Source: Gordonia rhizosphera NBRC 16068 (GTDB lineage: Bacteria > Actinomycetota > Actinomycetes > Mycobacteriales > Mycobacteriaceae). From it: a stretch of 43,474 nucleotides of DNA. The stretch lies in the NCBI RefSeq assembly GCF_000298195.1, contig NZ_BAHC01000117.1, positions 1 to 43,474 on the forward strand, read 5' to 3'. The position numbers and the translations under genes are program-made. This document shows positions 8,751 to 17,307 of the stretch, in pieces (positions within the stretch are counted from its first letter, which is position 1; the number at the start of each line of letters is the position of its first letter). The notes under the pieces were generated by a model. That model had not been told where the DNA came from, made no database searches, and saw only the letters and a program-made list of their open reading frames with translations.

Positions 8751-9857
8751 TCAGGGCGACGCCATCAGGTGACCGGCAAACCAGTCGGCGGTGAAGGCGT
8801 CGCGTTCCTCGGCATGATTGTGCAGGGCGTGGTCGCCATCGGACCAGATCCGCAGTTCTCCGCGGTCTCCGGCGGCGTCGACGAACGGCTGCTGGAGGTC
8901 GGGTGAGGCGACAAGCGGATCGCTTCCGCCGTGCAACACGAGGACGGGACACCGGATCGGATGGCTGTGCGGGTCGAACCGCAGCCCGGCGAGGATGTAG
9001 TTGATCTCGTCGTCGTCGGATGTGCCCACTTCGGCGGCGAGTTGTTCCCGAGCCGACCGGAATCTGGGCAGCGTCGGTGCGGCCGGGGCACCGTTGACGA
9101 CGCAGGCCCGGATCCGGTCATCGATGGCGGCGAGGTGAGCGGCGAACAAGCCGCCGGAACTGTTGCCCTGGACGCCGATCGCATCGCCCATTCGCGGGTC
9201 CGCCGCCACGACGTCGACGAACCGGGCGAATCCCGCGACCGTGTCCGTGTCGACGTGCAGTCCGTCGCGCAGGCGTGGTTCACCCTGCCCTGGCCCCTCG
9301 GCGAGCAGACAGGCGACACCTCGCTCGGCCAGCGCGTCTGCAGATCGCAGATACGCGGCACCCCAGCCGGTGAGACCGCCCCACATGATCACGGTGGCCT
9401 CTGCGCAGCCGGACCGCGGTAGCCGCAACCAGCCGGTGAGACGTCCAGTACGGTAAGGAGTTTCGATCCGCTCGAGTACGGGCGTGGGCAGCGCGGCGAG
9501 TTGTCGGGTTTGATCGACATAGCGACCGTACAGCGATCGTTTCAGATCGGTGTCGGTGTTCTCGGCCATCTGGGCGAACAGCGCCGCACCGACGGCCCAG
9601 CGCTGCATCAGCTCCGCGGTGCGGTGCTGTCCCCGCACCAGAGCAAGCGCCGCCGCGTCGGCCCGCCGGTCGGACAAGGACGAGGCGGTCTGCGTCCAGT
9701 CGTCGCCCGCCGCGGTCTCGGCGAGCAGGATGCGTGCGTCGGCGGGGTTCATCCCGCCATCGGTCAACCGGGCATAGGACATGGCCCGATGCAGAGCGGC
9801 GGTGGCCGGAGCCATCTCCGCACCGGCTGCTCGGTTACTGCGGGCCGGTGCGCTCAT
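8751..9857 (-). CDS. alpha/beta-hydrolase, FrsA / pseudooxynicotine-hydrolase-like
   Basis: A 368-residue hydrolase with a long helical N-terminal cap (about residues 1-140) ahead of the hydrolase core. It has VIMWGGLTGWG (oxyanion strand), LAEGPGQGEPRL, the nucleophile elbow GVQGNSSGGLFAAH, an acid in LHGGSDPLV and the His in SDGDHALHNH. The cap-first arrangement and the GPGQGE loop are typical of the DUF1100/FrsA-like group that includes 2,6-dihydroxypseudooxynicotine hydrolase, a C-C bond hydrolase. It starts the minus-strand run that continues, after 52 bases, into the esterase-UPF0158 fusion. Substrate unknown. Confidence 0.85.
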   Translation of the reverse strand: MSAPARSNRAAGAEMAPATAALHRAMSYARLTDGGMNPADARILLAETAAGDDWTQTASSLSDRRADAAALALVRGQHRTAELMQRWAVGAALFAQMAENTDTDLKRSLYGRYVDQTRQLAALPTPVLERIETPYRTGRLTGWLRLPRSGCAEATVIMWGGLTGWGAAYLRSADALAERGVACLLAEGPGQGEPRLRDGLHVDTDTVAGFARFVDVVAADPRMGDAIGVQGNSSGGLFAAHLAAIDDRIRACVVNGAPAAPTLPRFRSAREQLAAEVGTSDDDEINYILAGLRFDPHSHPIRCPVLVLHGGSDPLVASPDLQQPFVDAAGDRGELRIWSDGDHALHNHAEERDAFTADWFAGHLMASP

Positions 9858-10024
9858 ACGGGGGACCGATCTTTTCGGGCGGCCACCGCACGAATTCTAC
9901 GGAATGTCGACCCCGAGAGATCGCGGATTGTTTCAGCACGCGCGCGGGTTGCGATACGTCTCGGTCCGACTCGGCGTAAGTTCTGGCGCATGGCCCTGGT
10001 AGGCGGGACACGTGCAGGTACCCC

Positions 10025-11050
10025 ATGGTGATCGCGGTCATCGTCGGTGGGGTGGTGCTGATCGCGTTGACCGCCACCGATCTGCTGTTGACCGTCTTGC
10101 ACCCGACACGCAGCGGACCGCTGAGCCGGACTACGATGCGGACAATCTGGCGCGTGTCGCTGGCCGCGGCGACGCGGCTTCACCGCGAGGTGATCGTCAG
10201 TTATGCGGCGCCGACGATGATGCTCGCGCAGCTCGTCGGCTGGGTTCTCGGGCTGTGGCTCGGTTTCGCGCTGGTCTACGCCGGCCACCCCGACCAGCTC
10301 GGCTACGCCTCACCGGACGAATCGGTCGCGCAGGGGCTACCCGATGCCCTCTACCTGAGCGGCGCCTCGTTGACCACGGTCGGCTTCGGCGACCTGGTCG
10401 CCCAAACCGACCTCCTGCGCTTGCTGACCGTGGCCGAATCCGCGGGCGGGCTGGCGGTGTTCGGTGCCGCGATCGCCTACGTGCTCGCGGTGTATCCGCG
10501 CGCTTCCGAGATCCGTGTCATGGCCGGTGAACTGGCCTGCGTCCACAACGATCACGACGCCGCGGAGCTGATTGTCCACGGCGGTGTGTCGAGGCTGCAG
10601 GCGCTGCAACGCGACCTGATCCAGCTCGACGAGAGCACCCAGCGGTTTCCGATCCTCTACTACTTCCACTCCCGCGACCCGGACGCGTCACTGACCACCG
10701 CCATTCACGCGGCGAGCCTCATCTCGCTGCAGCTTCGCTTCGGAATAGCCCTGAACACGCTGCCGTCCGCACGCTGGCACGGCTGTATTCTGGACATCGC
10801 GCTCACGCGGGTCATCGACCACTTCCGCAAGCGCTACCATCCCGGCGGCGACTCCGACGGGGACTGGAGCTCCGACCACCCCGAGGTCGACCGCAGGCTC
10901 GCCGACCTGCGGCGGGCCGCATCGGACGTGACCGGAGAATCGGCGGAGGACCCACCAGACCGTGCGGCGCTGGCCGGTCTGCTGGGCCGCTCGCACGTCT
11001 TCCTCTCCGAACTGGAGCGCTGGCACCTCTACCCGCACCACCCGATGTGA
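10025..11050 (+). CDS. two-TM potassium channel family protein
   Basis: A 341-residue membrane protein with the potassium selectivity filter TTVGFGD at residues 117-123, preceded by a pore helix (DALYLSGASL) and flanked by hydrophobic helices at about 1-25, 62-86 and 130-157. The C-terminal 180 residues are soluble, helical and rich in charged residues, without a recognisable RCK/TrkA_N nucleotide motif. It should conduct K+ across the plasma membrane; gating is unknown. The start ATG at 10025 has only a weak ribosome site. It is divergent from the hydrolase at 9857 with 167 bases between. Confidence 0.85.
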   Translation: MVIAVIVGGVVLIALTATDLLLTVLHPTRSGPLSRTTMRTIWRVSLAAATRLHREVIVSYAAPTMMLAQLVGWVLGLWLGFALVYAGHPDQLGYASPDESVAQGLPDALYLSGASLTTVGFGDLVAQTDLLRLLTVAESAGGLAVFGAAIAYVLAVYPRASEIRVMAGELACVHNDHDAAELIVHGGVSRLQALQRDLIQLDESTQRFPILYYFHSRDPDASLTTAIHAASLISLQLRFGIALNTLPSARWHGCILDIALTRVIDHFRKRYHPGGDSDGDWSSDHPEVDRRLADLRRAASDVTGESAEDPPDRAALAGLLGRSHVFLSELERWHLYPHHPM

Positions 11051-11090
11051 CCGGTCACGGGGTAGCGCAGGTGTGGTGCGAGTTGCTCGG

Positions 11091-12203
11091 TCAGCCGTTG
11101 CGCTTGCCGGACCGGTTGATGGCCCGGCGCATGCGCGCGATGTCCTTCTTGGGCCTTTCCTGCTCGGCGCGTAGCCGTGCGTCGGTTCGTGAAGCGGCAT
11201 AGGCGTTCTCCCGCAACAGCCGGTGGTAGCTGTCGAGGCGCCGCCCGGTCAGCTCGCCGGACTCGACGGCGGCCAGGACCGCGCAACCCGGCTCGACGGT
11301 GTGGGCACAGTCGGCGAAGCGGCAGTCCTGGGCCAATGCGGTGATCTCGGCGAAGGTCTGGTCCAGACCTTCGTCGACCTCGTGCAGGCCCACGCCACGC
11401 AGACCCGGAGTGTCCAGCAAGACCCCGCCGTGGGGTAGCGGCACCAGCTCCCGCCAGGCGGTGGTGTGGCGGCCCTTGCCGTCGCTCGCGCGTACCGATC
11501 CGGTGGCCAGGCGGTTCTCGCCCAGCAGACGGTTGCCGAGGGTGGATTTGCCCACCCCGGAGGGACCGAGCAAGACGACCGTGCCCGACAGCGCGGCGTC
11601 GAGAGCGTCCATACCCTCGCCGGTCTCGGCGCTGGTGACCAAGACCTGCGCACCCAGCGCACTCTCGGCCACCTCGGCCGCCGCCTGCCCCGTATCCGCG
11701 CACCGGTCGGATTTGGTGAGCACCACCACCGGTGTGCCGCCGCTCTCCCAGGCCAGGGCGAGTATCCGCTCGATCCGACCGAGTCGGATCGGATCGGCGA
11801 GCGAGACCACCACCGCGACGGTGTCGACGTTCGCGGCCAGGACCTGTCCGTGGGAGGTGCGCGAGGCGGTGGAGCGGACCACGGCGGTCCGTCGCTGCAA
11901 AACCTCGACGACGACGGCCGAGTCGGCGGCGGTGGCCGGGCGTAGCGCTACCCAGTCACCGGTGCACGGCATCAGCCGGTCCTCGATGTCCGAGGAGAGT
12001 GGAACCGCCGCCCGGACCGGTCCGGACTCGGTGACAAGTTCGCAGAGACCGCGCTCGGCCCGCACGACCCGGCCGGGCACCAGCCCGTCGGAGCGGAGGA
12101 CCGCGAATGCCTCCTCGCGTTCGGTGTCCCAGCCGTAGTCGGCCATCGTCGGTACGCGTGCCGGAGAAGAAGTGGATTGCTGAGCATCAGGTTGTTGAAA
12201 CAC
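11091..12203 (-). CDS. rsgA: ribosome small-subunit-dependent GTPase RsgA
   Basis: A 370-residue circularly permuted GTPase that acts late in 30S subunit maturation. An OB-fold region (about 40-115) comes first, then the GTPase motifs in the permuted order: G4 TKSD (163-166), G5-like SAETGEG, G1 GPSGVGKST (213-221), the G2 region with GRHTT, and G3 DTPG (264-267). A C-terminal zinc knuckle follows with Cys294, Cys299, His301 and Cys307 (DCRFADCAHTVEPGC). The tail is basic (AINRSGKRNG). The start is GTG at 12203 with AAAGG upstream; an internal ATG at 12146 is possible. The length fits the family. Confidence 0.95.
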   Translation of the reverse strand: MFQQPDAQQSTSSPARVPTMADYGWDTEREEAFAVLRSDGLVPGRVVRAERGLCELVTESGPVRAAVPLSSDIEDRLMPCTGDWVALRPATAADSAVVVEVLQRRTAVVRSTASRTSHGQVLAANVDTVAVVVSLADPIRLGRIERILALAWESGGTPVVVLTKSDRCADTGQAAAEVAESALGAQVLVTSAETGEGMDALDAALSGTVVLLGPSGVGKSTLGNRLLGENRLATGSVRASDGKGRHTTAWRELVPLPHGGVLLDTPGLRGVGLHEVDEGLDQTFAEITALAQDCRFADCAHTVEPGCAVLAAVESGELTGRRLDSYHRLLRENAYAASRTDARLRAEQERPKKDIARMRRAINRSGKRNG

Positions 12204-12560
12204 GTTGAGACCTTTGGGGATAGGGGCCTTCCCGACGGCACGTGCGACCGACTCCCGCGAGGGGAGGACGGATAGTGTAGGTCAGGAGGAGGCCCGGGAT
12301 GTGAGGATGATTCGGGCACCGCTCATGGCAGTGGTCTCCGCGACAAACATCAACTCACCTGATTCGGTCTCTGCAGCAGACCCGGTCGTCGCTGCGTCGT
12401 CCAGCCTAACAGTGTCTCTCGAGCACTGCTATGACAAGGCTCATAGCAGTAACGGCACATCGAGTTTGGCGGCTTCGTGCATCAGATCGCGCGTGACGGG
12501 CACCCCGAGCCCCACGTCAAGTTGAGAGATCTGGCCTCTCACCGGCTCCGCTCACCGTAT
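12204..12560. other. intergenic stretch without a supported gene
   Basis: This 357-base stretch lies between the RsgA start and the end of the PVPLL-repeat gene. The only clear structure is the 26-bp dyad at 12425-12450. A 33-codon GTG reading frame on the minus strand (12441-12542) ends inside that dyad but has no recognisable product. The promoter of rsgA must lie in the first part. Confidence 0.6.
12425..12450. repeat. perfect inverted repeat (operator or terminator)
   Basis: ACTGCTATGA and TCATAGCAGT form perfect 10-bp arms around the 6-base spacer CAAGGC. It lies downstream of the minus-strand repeat-protein gene and about 220 bases upstream of rsgA. It could terminate the small gene or bind a dimeric regulator; there is no T-run. 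AT content is higher than in the surroundings. Confidence 0.55.
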
Positions 12561-12854
12561 TCAGTCGACTGGAACACAGAAGATCGTGATGCAAACAGTC
12601 TTCGGAGCGTCGGGGAACGGGAAGATCGGGACCAGCGGTACCGGGAGGAGCGGTACCGGGAGCAGCGGCACCGGGAGAAGAGGCACCGGGAGAAGAGGCA
12701 CCGGGAGATTGGGGATTCGGATGATCGTGTCCACGTTGTTCGGCGCGGTCGTGGTGACATCCAGTGGGGCCGCCGATACCGTCGGTGCCAGGGCCAGCGA
12801 TGCCGCCGCGCCGAGGGCGACACCGACCGCGATCTTTCGGATAGTGGTGGTCAT
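12561..12854 (-). CDS. small secreted protein with PVPLL repeats
   Basis: A 97-residue exported protein. Residues 1-28 are a Sec signal peptide (MTTTIRKIAVGVALGAAASL, then a hydrophobic stretch ending TVSAAP). The mature part contains five or so tandem LPVPL units at about residues 49-74, encoded by a 15-base DNA repeat (roughly 12631-12710), followed by a tail with two Cys (CITIFC) that could form a disulfide or dimer. GAGAGGA lies upstream of the ATG. Proline-rich repeat proteins of this kind are found at actinobacterial cell surfaces, but no function is known. The near-identical units could let the repeat number vary between strains. Confidence 0.8.
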   Translation of the reverse strand: MTTTIRKIAVGVALGAAASLALAPTVSAAPLDVTTTAPNNVDTIIRIPNLPVPLLPVPLLPVPLLPVPLLPVPLVPIFPFPDAPKTVCITIFCVPVD

Positions 12855-13111
12855 GGCTGCTGTCCTCTCGAGATCTGTGAAGCTGACATCAAATCACTGA
12901 CTGTCCGATCTCCAACGGTCTCAACACATCCCGACCGACCATTCTGTTGCGGACATCGAGTAGTCAGCTCGCTCACTTGTCCCGCGCGAATGCCACCTAT
13001 CCTCCGGAGTGCGGGCTCGTGACTTCTGATTGATTTTCCCACACCGAGGCTTTGAGATCGAGAGTCAAACGTATGACAACGGATGGTGTCGGCCGACGCA
13101 TGTGTGAGGGG

Positions 13112-14304
13112 TCAAGACTTGTCGGGTCTGATCGGCCCCTGCCTTCTGCGCTGGTTCTGTATCACCGTCAGCCGAAGCGCCGAACGCAGGAGGTCACCGG
13201 TCAAACGCCACGTACCGGCCTCGAGGAACCGATCACGGACATCGCCGCGGGCGCGCTGCGACATGGAATCCGTGGCACGTTCGGTCCATGCGACCAACTG
13301 GTGATCGCATATCCGCAGGTATTCGAGGATGAGGTTGGTGTCACGGCTGCACAGGTCAGCGACGTCCGATGACGACAACACGCGCGTCTTGGACTGCGTG
13401 ATGACATCACGCAGACGCTCCGGGATCGCGGACTCGTCGACGAACCCCGTGGCCGACGACTCGGCGACAACCCGGTCGATGATGCCTCGCCCACCGTCGG
13501 CCAGAAAATGCTGCCATTCCCGCAAACCGTTGCGCAGATTGTCGGGATGGAATGCAGCACATTCGATCTCGCGTTGGGCGCAGAGGTATCCGCCGGACAG
13601 GTACAGCGAGAATCCACGCCAGCGTTCGCCGAGGTGGCCGACGATCTGCCAGAGCAGATGCCGATCAGACAGCGGCACGAGGCGCGCGAAGCACTCCACG
13701 GTGGGCCCGGACAGACCCACCCGCACCCAGGAGCGGATGCCTTCGATGACCGGGAGTTCGATGCTGCCGCCGGCGGGTTTGACTTCGGCTCCCATGACTG
13801 ATGACAGGAACGCGGCGATCAGGTCGCGGAGCTGATCAGGGTCGTCGACCTGCACGGTCTCCTCGATGGCCGGCGCTGCGGGCGCGACCGGTTCCTTGGG
13901 TGCCGTCGAGGGGTCGCGGAGGAACGCCGGGTGCACGAGCTGCCAGACGTCCTGCAGCGCGAGGGTGGCCAACACCGCGACACGACGAGGCTCACGGACG
14001 GACGCCTCGGCGATGAGTGTGCCGTCCCTCAGGCGTCGCCAACCACGGTAGGTGAGTTGTCGCACCGCATCTTCAGACGAGTCGCGGGATATGGGCAGGC
14101 TGGCGTCGTCGATGGTGGCGCGGACGCGCCCACCCCGGTGAGAGTGAAGGTGACCTGGCCATGCGGGCTCTCGCTGACCTCGTCGATCGGCTGCGCGATG
14201 GTCACCACATCGCCGGGCCGCATCGCGCTGAGCCGTGCGGAGAGTTCGAGGCCGTAGTCGATCCAGGCCGACTGCATCTGGTCGTCGAACGACATCTCCG
14301 GCAT
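13112..14304 (-). pseudogene. YbjN/T3SS-chaperone-like protein, split by a -1 frameshift
   Basis: Two overlapping frames read as one protein. The first, from the ATG at 14304 (CAGGAG upstream), gives SFDDQMQSAWIDYGLELSA to GQVTFTLTGVG and then turns to nonsense, stopping at 14029. The second frame continues it exactly: GRVRATIDDASLPIS, then QLTYRGWRRL and about 300 more residues to 13112. The junction lies in the G-rich GGGGTGGG (about 14129-14136), where one lost base would cause the shift. The N-terminal pattern (amphipathic helix, VTFTL strand, QLTYRGWRR) resembles the TY-Chap family of YbjN/type III-chaperone-like domains, with a second copy at about residues 165-290. It may be a pseudogene, a programmed frameshift or a sequence error; if it is two genes, the second starts at GTG 14065. 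Confidence 0.65.
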
Positions 14305-14422
14305 GGCTGCTCCTGACGTGTGTGGAACCGGATGGTTCGTGGGGCTGTCAGGGTAGGGCAGGGCTGTGACATTCGAGGCGATCGCCATGATCGGCGACAT
14401 TGAGGGAACTCGATCGCCAGGG

Positions 14423-15019
14423 TCAGACGGCGATGGGGGCATCGACGACGACGTCGTCGATAGACAGAAGGCGCGTCGCAACACGCGCCCACGCCGAGCG
14501 GAAGTAGGGTTCGCGACGTGCATGGGCGCGGGCGTTGAGTGATCGGGGGCCGTGACGCCTCAACATGTTGCGCATGCGCTCATCCAAGGTCAGGGGTTCT
14601 CCGCAAGGTCCCGACGTCTGGTCGGCAACGGTCAGCGCATCGGTCAATGCGTTCTCGGTGAACTCGAAGGTGCGAAGATCTTCGCCCAGCTCCCGCAGGG
14701 AGGCGACAAAGCGTGCTCCGGAGTGGTGTGCCACCAAAGCGCAGATCTCCGGCCGCCACCCCAACGACTCGAGGTGGCGAGCGCCGTCGAGCGGATGAAA
14801 TCCGGTGGACTGCAGCCGCGGCGCATACCCGACGTCGTGCAACCACGCCGCAGCGATCAGCACGGGGCGGTCCTCGACCGCGACCGTCCTCGCCAGGGCC
14901 ACCGCTGTCGACGCCACACCCTCCGTGTGCAGCATCCGTGACGGCAAGGGCGCCAAGAGTTCTCGAGACAGCGACTCCGCTGACCAAATCAGTTCATACG
15001 CGCCCGCGTGACCTTCCAT
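14423..15019 (-). CDS. HD-domain phosphohydrolase
   Basis: A 198-residue metal-dependent HD hydrolase. The metal ligands are visible in order: His31 (MLHTEGVA), His61-Asp62 (AAWLHDVGYAP), His75 (GFHPLDGA), His98-His99 (LVAHHSGA) and Asp133 (VADQTSGP). The small-HD set with HPLDGARHLE occurs in proteins acting on nucleotides or phosphorylated signals, but no substrate is evident. GGGAGG precedes the ATG. It lies upstream of the frameshifted chaperone-like gene on the same strand with a 118-base gap, and a TTACTC/GAGTAA dyad sits in its promoter region. Confidence 0.82.
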   Translation of the reverse strand: MEGHAGAYELIWSAESLSRELLAPLPSRMLHTEGVASTAVALARTVAVEDRPVLIAAAWLHDVGYAPRLQSTGFHPLDGARHLESLGWRPEICALVAHHSGARFVASLRELGEDLRTFEFTENALTDALTVADQTSGPCGEPLTLDERMRNMLRRHGPRSLNARAHARREPYFRSAWARVATRLLSIDDVVVDAPIAV

Positions 15020-15052
15020 GACACATCCTCCCGACCTTCTCGGACCCCTATG

Positions 15053-15066
15053 TTACTCCCGAGTAA
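15053..15066. promoter_or_regulatory. operator-like dyad upstream of the HD gene
   Basis: TTACTCCCGAGTAA is a perfect dyad (6-base arms, 2-base centre) located 34 bases upstream of the HD-domain ATG and 168 bases from the amidotransferase start. It is AT-rich for this DNA and has the size of a TetR/GntR-type operator. No regulator gene is adjacent. Confidence 0.45.
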
Positions 15067-15233
15067 GGAATTGGGTCGAGTCGTGTGGAGAAGATCACCA
15101 GGCGTCGAGGTGTTCGTCCGGGGTAGGGGCGAGCCCAAGATCGACCGCAAGCTCGCCTGTCTGGTCGACAGGCATCGCAGCAACCACATCATCACGTTCC
15201 TGATCCGATCCACCGATCGGTAGGGTGCACGCT

Positions 15234-15974
15234 GTGGGAGAACGATCTGCTGAGAACGGGGTGAACCGGCGCGCGTTGGCGTTGGTGCACAACGTGTTGC
15301 CGGAGTATCGGCGCGCCATCGTGGGGACGTTGCTGCCGGCGATGGAGAGCCGCGGGTTCTTGGTAGAGATCCGCGCCGCAGACGAGGGCGAGGCCCTGCC
15401 CGCACCCGGAGAGGTCGACCTGATCGTGGTCACCGGGTCCGCGGATTCGGTGCACGATGAGACCCTGGCCTGGGTGGAGCCCGAGCGGCAGTACCTGCAG
15501 GACGCGGTGGCCACCGAGGTGCCGATTCTCGGGGTGTGCTTCGGGGGTCAGATCCTCGCGGCCGCGCTCGGCGGTTGGGTCGCCCCGAGCGCACACCCCG
15601 AACACGGCTTCACACCGGTACGCACGACTCGCCCCGGACTGGTGGCCACGGGACCGTGGATGCAGTACCACTACGACACGATCAGCCTGCCGGATGTGGT
15701 CGACGTGATCGCCGAGAACGATGCGGGAGTCCAGGCCTTCGTGAGCGGACCGCACCTCGGCGTGCAGTTCCATCCGGAGATCAGTCCGGAGTGCTTCGCC
15801 GCCTGGCGGGACGGGTTCTCGGGCACGAAGGGCGACATGTCCGACCATGGGGTGGATCTCGGCGGCCTGGCCCGTGCCATCGCCGCCAACGCCGAAATCG
15901 CTGCTCGCGACTGTGATCTGCTGTTCGAGCGGTTCCTCGACCACGCCGGTCTGGGGGAGTCGACCGTCCTGTGA
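15234..15974 (+). CDS. class I glutamine amidotransferase-like protein
   Basis: A 246-residue single-domain class I glutamine amidotransferase (GATase1, alpha/beta flavodoxin-like). The nucleophile is in ILGVCFGGQILA (Cys102) and the His-Glu pair is in GVQFHPEISPE (His180, Glu182), so the Cys-His-Glu triad is complete. It resembles stand-alone GMP-synthase-like amidotransferases, which give ammonia to, or hydrolyse, gamma-glutamyl compounds; no synthetase partner is nearby. I choose GTG at 15234, which has AGGG at good spacing; GTG 15225 is also in frame. It converges on the DksA-like gene. Confidence 0.88.
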   Translation: MGERSAENGVNRRALALVHNVLPEYRRAIVGTLLPAMESRGFLVEIRAADEGEALPAPGEVDLIVVTGSADSVHDETLAWVEPERQYLQDAVATEVPILGVCFGGQILAAALGGWVAPSAHPEHGFTPVRTTRPGLVATGPWMQYHYDTISLPDVVDVIAENDAGVQAFVSGPHLGVQFHPEISPECFAAWRDGFSGTKGDMSDHGVDLGGLARAIAANAEIAARDCDLLFERFLDHAGLGESTVL

Positions 15975-16096
15975 CCCGCGCCGAGCGGTAGGCGAACACC
16001 GCACCACGCCCCGATGATGTCTCCACGATCACCGCAGCGCCGTCGGCGACCAGCGAATCAGCGGGTTTTTTCTACCAATTCTCTTCTTGGCGGCTC

Positions 16097-16465
16097 TCAC
16101 CACCGCCCGCTTCGGTTTCCCATCGCACATTTGACACATTGCCGAGCGGCCGGGAGGACCTCCAACCGTTCCGGGTCGATCGGCGTCCCGCAGGTTTCAC
16201 AGCGGCCGTACGCCCCGTGGCCGAGGCGATCGAGGGCGGCGTCGATCTCCTCGAGCCGCACCCGTGACCGATCCATCAGCGCAACCAGGTGTCCGCGTTC
16301 CACCGCGAGTGTCGACCCCTCTGGGTCGTGCTCGTCGTCGGCGGTCTCGTCGGCGGTCGCATCGATGACCGCGGCCAGTCGCGCAGACATCGAGTCGAGC
16401 AACGCCACCGTCCGCCCCCGTTCGGCGATCAGCGCCTCCCGCGACGCGCGGTCGGGCGTGCTCAC
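16097..16465 (-). CDS. TraR/DksA-type zinc-finger protein
   Basis: A 122-residue DksA/TraR family protein. After a helical N terminus it has RVRLEEIDAALDRLGHGAYG, then a four-Cys zinc site CETCGTPIDPERLEVLPAAR followed by QCVKC (Cys89, 92, 110, 113). Such proteins insert a coiled coil into the RNA polymerase secondary channel or act as general small zinc proteins; in actinobacteria their role is mostly undefined. The frame is open to 16873, but the GTG at 16465 with CAGGG upstream fits the family length. Confidence 0.85.
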   Translation of the reverse strand: MSTPDRASREALIAERGRTVALLDSMSARLAAVIDATADETADDEHDPEGSTLAVERGHLVALMDRSRVRLEEIDAALDRLGHGAYGRCETCGTPIDPERLEVLPAARQCVKCAMGNRSGRW

Positions 16466-16738
16466 GGTGATGCGCCCTGACGCTGGTCCCGATCCATCGT
16501 TCCTTTCTACGCTGCGCCCGACGTCGCAGCGCCCGAGGAGTGCGCATGCGCCCGTAGTCCCGGGCTCGGACCTCGCGGACTCCAAGGACCGGATGTTCGG
16601 TTGACGCAATGCCACCGAGCACCAGTCGGTCGTTTCTCTCGTTGCGGTGATCACCGATCCCACATCGCCACGGGTCACGATGAAAGAATCCGTTCGAAAA
16701 CGCTCGCAATCGTCAGCGGCTGGTATCACCATCGGTTC

Positions 16739-17170
16739 ATGTCCGAAAGCTGGCCTTCTCACCTTGACGTCGGTGCCGTCCGCTTCGCTCGACCGACGGC
16801 CAAGTTCGACGATGTAGTGACCTTCTACGGCGACGATCTTGGCCTGTCGGTGCTCGCAGAGTGGCGTGACCACGACGGCTACGACGGCGTCGTGTTCGGC
16901 CTACCCGGCGCCCCGGTGCACATGGAACTGCTTCGCCATGGCGACCACATCCCCGAGCCGAATCCGGAAAACCAACTGGTGCTTTACCTCCGAGGTCCCG
17001 AGGCGGTCGAGACCGCGACTCGGCGTCTCACTGAACGTGGACACAGCCCGGTCCCTGCCGCAAATCCGTACTGGCCCGAACACGGCGCGGTCCTCTTCGA
17101 GGACCCCGATGGTTGGCAAGTTGTTCTGGCGCCCTGGGTATTTGAGGAGACACGCACCGGGACCGACTGA
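16739..17170 (+). CDS. VOC family protein (glyoxalase/dioxygenase fold)
   Basis: A 143-residue protein with two VOC beta-alpha-beta-beta-beta repeats: VGAVRFARPTAKFDDVVTFY with LGLSVLAEW and VHMELLRHGD, then a second half ending GAVLFEDPDGWQVVLAPW. The Glu of HMELL and the Glu of LFEDPDG are at positions used for metal. This looks like the small VOC proteins used for antibiotic binding or isomerase/lyase reactions; the substrate is unknown. The ATG at 16739 has a weak ribosome site. It is alone, upstream of the dienelactone hydrolase on the same strand (137-base gap). Confidence 0.85.
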   Translation: MSESWPSHLDVGAVRFARPTAKFDDVVTFYGDDLGLSVLAEWRDHDGYDGVVFGLPGAPVHMELLRHGDHIPEPNPENQLVLYLRGPEAVETATRRLTERGHSPVPAANPYWPEHGAVLFEDPDGWQVVLAPWVFEETRTGTD

Positions 17171-17307
17171 CTCCCGCGCGCCTACGATGTGCATCGCGAA
17201 CTCGGCAGAACAGGCCGGACCGAGTGCTGCGGACCTGGCCATGACGGGCACCGGGCGCCTGCGAGAAGTTGCCGCGATGTCCGGTGCGCAGGAGCATACT
17301 CGGGGAC

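Noticed and set aside
11047..11058. 12-base palindrome GTGACCGGTCAC at the K+ channel stop
   Set aside because: It has no loop to form a hairpin and overlaps coding sequence; dyads of this length are expected by chance here.
12441..12542. 33-residue minus-strand frame starting GTG
   Set aside because: No clear ribosome site or family; the stop falls inside a dyad. Too short to support as a gene.
12630..12710. CRISPR-like short tandem repeats
   Set aside because: The 15-base units are contiguous, without spacers, and encode the LPVPL repeats of a secreted protein.
15008..15223. 71-codon frame between the HD and amidotransferase genes
   Set aside because: It contains the operator-like dyad and antisense start of the HD gene and has no coding character.
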